DNA from: Sarcomyxa edulis
Lineage: Eukaryota > Basidiomycota > Agaricomycetes > Agaricales > Mycenaceae
NCBI GenBank assembly: GCA_009761415.1
Contig: QUOL01000004.1
Coordinates: 1,922,001-1,986,000 of the forward strand
Direction of reading: 5' to 3'
Length of the DNA stretch: 64,000 bases
Made by a program: the position numbers and the translations under genes. The stretch's first letter is position 1. Every line of letters begins with the position of its first letter. A model generated the notes under the pieces. That model was not told the DNA's origin and ran no database searches. It saw only the letters and a list, made by a program, of their open reading frames with translations. Positions 59,877-64,000 of this stretch are shown one piece after another.

Positions 59877-61738
59877 ATGGAACATTTCTCCGAGGTTCTT
59901 GAATTAGCCCTCTTCGTCTCCTTGCCCATATAATTGACGCCCCGCCCCACCCGACAGGATCACTCCAAACTTCTCCTCAGCAAAGAATGGCTTGTCAAGA
60001 TAGATAACCAGAAATCTACACCGTACCTCTTCGTTCGTCTTACATCTTATCCGTATCCGTGTAGACGATTATATGGGGGTGTTAATTCTAGAAATTCTAT
60101 CTCTCAACTATCGACTTATCCTGTTTCGTCCTCGTGACCGATACAAAAGCTGCATGGGCAGAAGGTAAGCAAAAGGCCTCTCTGACTCCGAATGCACAGA
60201 ACTTGAATTTCTCACAAACAAAACAAACAACCCATATGATCATGATACATAGTGCTGACAAGCAAACAGATAGCACGTCGGTGGCGCGATTGCAATCCCC
60301 TCAAAGCCAACGTGACCTCCACGACCAAGTCAGATGAAGAAGAAGACGCGTGGAGATTAGATATCCTCAACCTCCTAGGGAAAGTCCATACATTGGGTGG
60401 CATCGCTGACATGTCCTTCGAAGTCGTCGATTCAAATTATGCAGTAAGTGGCGACTGATGTTGCGCGTTGTGTTACTCGTCCCTGATCTGTATCATCACC
60501 CTTTTTTTCTTTATTCGGAAATAACTCACACCACCCACCTCACCTTGCATGGAACACAAGGATTTTTCTTTCGAGCTCGAATGCGACGACTTCAAATGGA
60601 GATGGGATACCTGCTTTTTGGGATACAAGCCGTCTTCTGAGATCATCTCCAAACACCTCATCATGCCCCTCATCAGCGTCAATCACCTTGCATTCACTTC
60701 GACTGACAAAGTGAGCGAATTATCAGAAGCTGATCTAGAGAAGGTCAGTACAAACCACACTGCGAAATCACGAGCTCTTTGTTGTTCGGCTGTACTTACG
60801 TTTTGATACTCTGTTTGTCAACTTGTTGGTTATTCCTCCTCCTCTTTATCTCCCTCACACGCGCCCCACATGCCCTGCCTTAGGCTGTAGACAAAGTAGG
60901 CCGAACCGCTAGAAGAACACTAGACACGCACGTCAAAAATGCGATATCCAAACCCCGTCTAGCAACCACTCTGCGCCGCATGACTGCTTTGTTTGATTTT
61001 GTTCCGGATCTCCGTGAGCACACCTTCATCCTCCTCTGCACTAGCTGATATCCTTGCTGACTATGCCACTGGCATTTAAGCGGCCATTGTATCTAGCGCT
61101 GAAAGGCCGGAAATGGAGGTGCCGAGGTTACCAGCACCAGCGATACCTCAGCCCATAGTCAGTAAATTATCGACTTGTCTGTTTTTCTTTTTTACTCATT
61201 GCCCCAAAAAATTGTCTAGCCTAAACGAAGTGACGTCTTGGATGTGAATGTGGATCTGAAACCAGTGATCCCGACCACATCCGCTCATGAGTCAGATCTA
61301 CGACGAAAACCGACACCAACACCAAAGCCCCAATCCCCCATTCCACCACCAAAAACGACGAATGCCGAGACAGACTCGGCGACGGAATCCGAGAGTGAGG
61401 AAGATCCCAACCTCAACGCCGACGCCGACGTCGTCAAGGGTAAGTCGAGAGCGCTAGATCGCTCTGTTTCACCAAAACCACCTTTGACTTTGAAACGCCA
61501 CATAGCGAGTGTCTCACCCTCACCCATCCCCGCACCTTCCGGACGATCCAAGGCACCGAAATCCGACTCGGGCTCGGACTCGCCATCGCCCCCACGCCCG
61601 ACTAAAAAGGCGAAGAAGCCTCAGATATCTTCTAGCGAGGAGGATAGCGAGGAGGATGGAGACCGTAAAAAGCGTGGGGGTGGAGCGGGTGGAAGAGGCA
61701 CGAGACAGCCTATCAAACGCGGGGGGAAACGGTTCTAG
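59877..61738 (+). CDS. XLF/Nej1-type non-homologous end-joining factor
   Basis: XLF pairs with XRCC4-ligase IV to join broken DNA ends. ATG 59877 encodes MEHFSE; an intron (GTTCTT...ACAG) joins it to DHSKLLLSKEWLVKIDNQKS. After the next intron comes KFYLSTIDLSCFVLVTDTKA, then AWAE joined to VLTSKQIARRWRDCNPLKAN. Head-domain and stalk segments follow: DILNLLGKVHTLGGIADMSF, FSFELECDDFKWRWDTCFLG, SEIISKHLIMPLISVNHLAF, TDKVSELSEADLEKAVDKVG, RTARRTLDTHVKNAISKPRL and TTLRRMTALFDFVPDLP. The C-terminal exon is Pro/Ser-rich with acidic runs and ends KKRGGGAGGRGTRQPIKRGG, then KRF at the stop 61736-61738, resembling a Ku-binding motif. There are about eight introns. Splice sites are hand-built; the family call is firm. 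Confidence 0.85.
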
Positions 61739-61787
61739 GTCGGTTTGTCGTTTCTGGTCAGTTGCGGCAAAGGTTTTTGTATTGTTT

Positions 61788-62020
61788 ATGGAGATTCTTG
61801 TTCTTGGCCGATGTTATTTGAGGACGGTTGACGTCGCGGCCTATGGTCTGAGGGTCCAAAAGATCATAGACCATCATGGCTACCAGCCAGGTCCCAGAGG
61901 TCCCGTAATTATATACAACCCCGGAACAGTGATTTCAACGATTTTCGCAAACGTCACCGAGAACTAAATGGGGTTTAGAGACATTCTACCGTCCGTTGAG
62001 AGGGTAAGCTTGAGTTAATA
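61788..62020 (+). pseudogene. possible cytochrome P450 N-terminal remnant
   Basis: An open frame from ATG 61788 reads MEILVLGRCYLRTVDVAAYG, then VQKIIDHHGYQPGPRGPVII and YNPGTVISTIFANVTEN before a TAA at 61965-61967. The next frame over continues WGLETFYRPLRG into a GTAAGC donor. The PGPRG proline turn after a hydrophobic and basic start is reminiscent of the N-terminus of fungal P450 enzymes. No downstream heme-binding or ExxR segment was found, so if real it is a decayed fragment. This is a weak call based on a short stretch. Confidence 0.25.
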
Positions 62021-64000
62021 CTTTAGGCATCTCTCTTGACTTGCAACTCTCTTCCGTGATAACGAATAGATAGATAGGACGGTTGGAGAAAGATATGGAA
62101 TTAATGTTGGAGGGGAGGGTGATGGTATATCGACTTCGTCATCGCTCACGACCACGACTTGTCAACCGCGCGAACTCGGCGTTTCTGCAAGCGTCGCAGG
62201 GCACGAGGAACATACTGACAATCCGTCGATCATCTTCAGCAACCTGTAGGCACGACCGTGCGTTTTTGTATCTCAGTGAACGACAATCGGAAAAGGAAGG
62301 GACTGGGGCATACTCTGGGACAAGGACATCTAGGCGCAGTATGGGTGTGCGCTGAACTCAGGGCACAGCGGGATGAACCACAATCGGTTCTGTTCCCAGA
62401 GTAGTATGCTTTGACGAAGTGCTGTGCAAGAACGCCCGAATGTCAACAAACAAATACAAGGACAAGGAGATAAGGAACGGAGGAGCCAATTACCCCGCAT
62501 GGCCTATACCAGTCTCCGAAACTGTAGAAAATGGAAATGCCCATGATATTTCAATTGAGAGGGACGATTTTATCAAGCAGGCTTTCCGAGTCACTGACAC
62601 TTCTTCTTTACACATTATCTGTCAAGACCGCAAGGCGTTAGCGATGAGGGAAATGTTGAGGAACAGCCTTTCTTGGGCGTACCTCGAACGGAAAGTAAAC
62701 AACAAGAGAGAGGGCAGTGAAGATGTTGTGTATAAGAATCTATCCATACTTTGCAAGCAGTCCCAATTTATATACCTACGACTGGCAATGCCGATGGAGC
62801 TACGGAACTTGAATGAGCATCACGAGATGTACACATAGAACCCAGAACCAGTCGGGATCGGGCCTACATAGATCTTCTGCTGCAGTTGACGATTACCACA
62901 AAAAACTTTTCGTTATCTTCCCTCGGATGCAAACAAGCCCGGAACTCGTAGAGGATGACGACTGAGTAACATAGTTTGCGCTTAGCAGGCCGATCCTTTC
63001 ATAAGAAACAGTCCATCAGATTCGGGGACGTTGAGCGCCGGGCCGATCCGTGTCATGGGAGATAATAGTCAACCGCCGTCGAGAAATGTACAACAGCTCG
63101 GAGGTTTCCACGTTGTACCATTGTAGGTGCGGGGTCGGGAGGAAGCACCCTGAGAAACAAAACACGAGAACCAGGTCCTCTGGCGCCTTCCTATCCAGTG
63201 AGATGAAGAGAATGTCCGGCGCAAGGATGCCGAATCTGTAGACTTCCTGGTGATGAGTCCATGACCAAAATTGTTTGTATGTCTATAGTTGCCGAGGAAG
63301 TGTTCGGACCTGATTTACATGTAGAGCCGCAGGAAAGTGTGGTTTGAGCAGTGGTGTGAGGCATTTCACAAGAAGAGACAGGCACCCGGAAGATTATCAG
63401 AGTGTGACGTCTCGAAGCAAACCATGTACCCTCGGCTTCCTGATAAATAAGTCGTATCAGGATCACGCGTTTTTCAAGACCAAACTCCGACAATGAGAAG
63501 ACATCAGACTGGGCGATAAGAGCTGGATAGTCCTTCTGATGCCGATTCAGAGACTGTAATTGGGAGGGTGTTCAAAAAATCAAATGATTGGAGTGTACCT
63601 TTCATGCCTCGAGATCATCGCAAGATTGGATGGAGTATACAACAGATACGACCGCAATCATTCGCGGTTATGGTGGACTAATTCCAAGTGCGGAAGAACT
63701 AAAAAGGCTGGAAAGCTGAGTCTCTTCGGAGGAACCGTGAGGCACCCGCAGATTTACCTCGTATTGAATAGAGTGACGCTCGTGCACACGAGGGCATAGA
63801 GGCGAATAAGATGCCAGGAGTTTATGGATAGATAGCGGCCACTATAAGGGACGATGGGACCCGTAAAAATAAGGATGTAAGAGGATAAAAAAGTTCAACC
63901 TACTATTGTATTGTTGTTAATACCGGTCAATGCCCTATCCAGTGACAAGCGAGGTTCGGTGATTTACCAAGTAAATAACGAATGATCACTGGTGAATTCA
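62021..64000. other. gene-poor region to the right edge
   Basis: Nearly 2 kb hold only short frames with no recognisable motif. The longest is 62419-62838 (+), with a polar 139-residue translation (NYPAWPIPVSETVENGNAHD, LSWAYLERKVNNKR) lacking a known family. The region could be an intergenic or decayed gene tract. Confidence 0.4.

Overview
This 64 kb window is nuclear DNA from a filamentous fungus, most likely an agaricomycete basidiomycete. The evidence is dense gene packing on both strands, many introns of about 50-60 bp with GT...AG ends, and several protein families typical of mushrooms (F-box arrays, NAM7-like helicase tandems, a split peroxisomal beta-oxidation enzyme). Gene spans run from start codon to stop codon and include introns. 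Exons were joined by eye from splice signals and protein-family continuity, so individual junctions are provisional.

0-13.8 kb: an MFS monocarboxylate-type transporter cut by the left edge (-), DNA polymerase eta (+), a seven-helix receptor with a long Ser/Pro-rich tail (+), a 733-bp element with 45-bp terminal inverted repeats and TA flanks, an RNase H1-like protein (+), a DNAJC8/Spf31 J-protein (-), COX11 (+) and RMI1 (-).

13.8-29.9 kb: a carnitine acetyltransferase with both mitochondrial and peroxisomal signals (+), two tandem UPF1/NAM7-like helicases (-), TIM14/PAM18 (+), an EFM4-type lysine methyltransferase (+), a small single-pass protein (-), a TPR protein (+), a secreted chorismate mutase (-) and a multi-pass membrane protein (-).

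29.9-46.7 kb: an accessory-looking region. It holds a 2.2-kb gene-poor stretch, an F-box/LRR-like protein (+), a decayed F-box copy, an interrupted PD-(D/E)XK-like gene with a Val/Ala/Pro repeat and a tail anchor, three intact intronless F-box paralogues (+,+,-), and a stretch of unassignable open frames.

46.7-64 kb: a vacuolar-type Ca2+/H+ antiporter (+), an adjacent gene pair that together equal the fungal multifunctional beta-oxidation enzyme Fox2 (separate hydratase-2 and double dehydrogenase, each ending in a peroxisomal signal), a B-type cyclin (-), an FHA/G-patch protein (-) and an XLF/Nej1 end-joining factor (+). A possible cytochrome P450 remnant and gene-poor sequence follow to the right edge.

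Two functional themes recur. One is genome maintenance: Pol eta, RMI1, XLF, RNase H and the helicases. The other is acetyl-CoA and fatty-acid metabolism: carnitine acetyltransferase plus the two beta-oxidation genes. They are scattered among unrelated housekeeping genes, so this is not one operon-like system. The points most worth a second look are the TIR element, the split Fox2 pair, the secreted chorismate mutase, the helicase tandem with its base-composition switch, and the interrupted PD-(D/E)XK-like gene.
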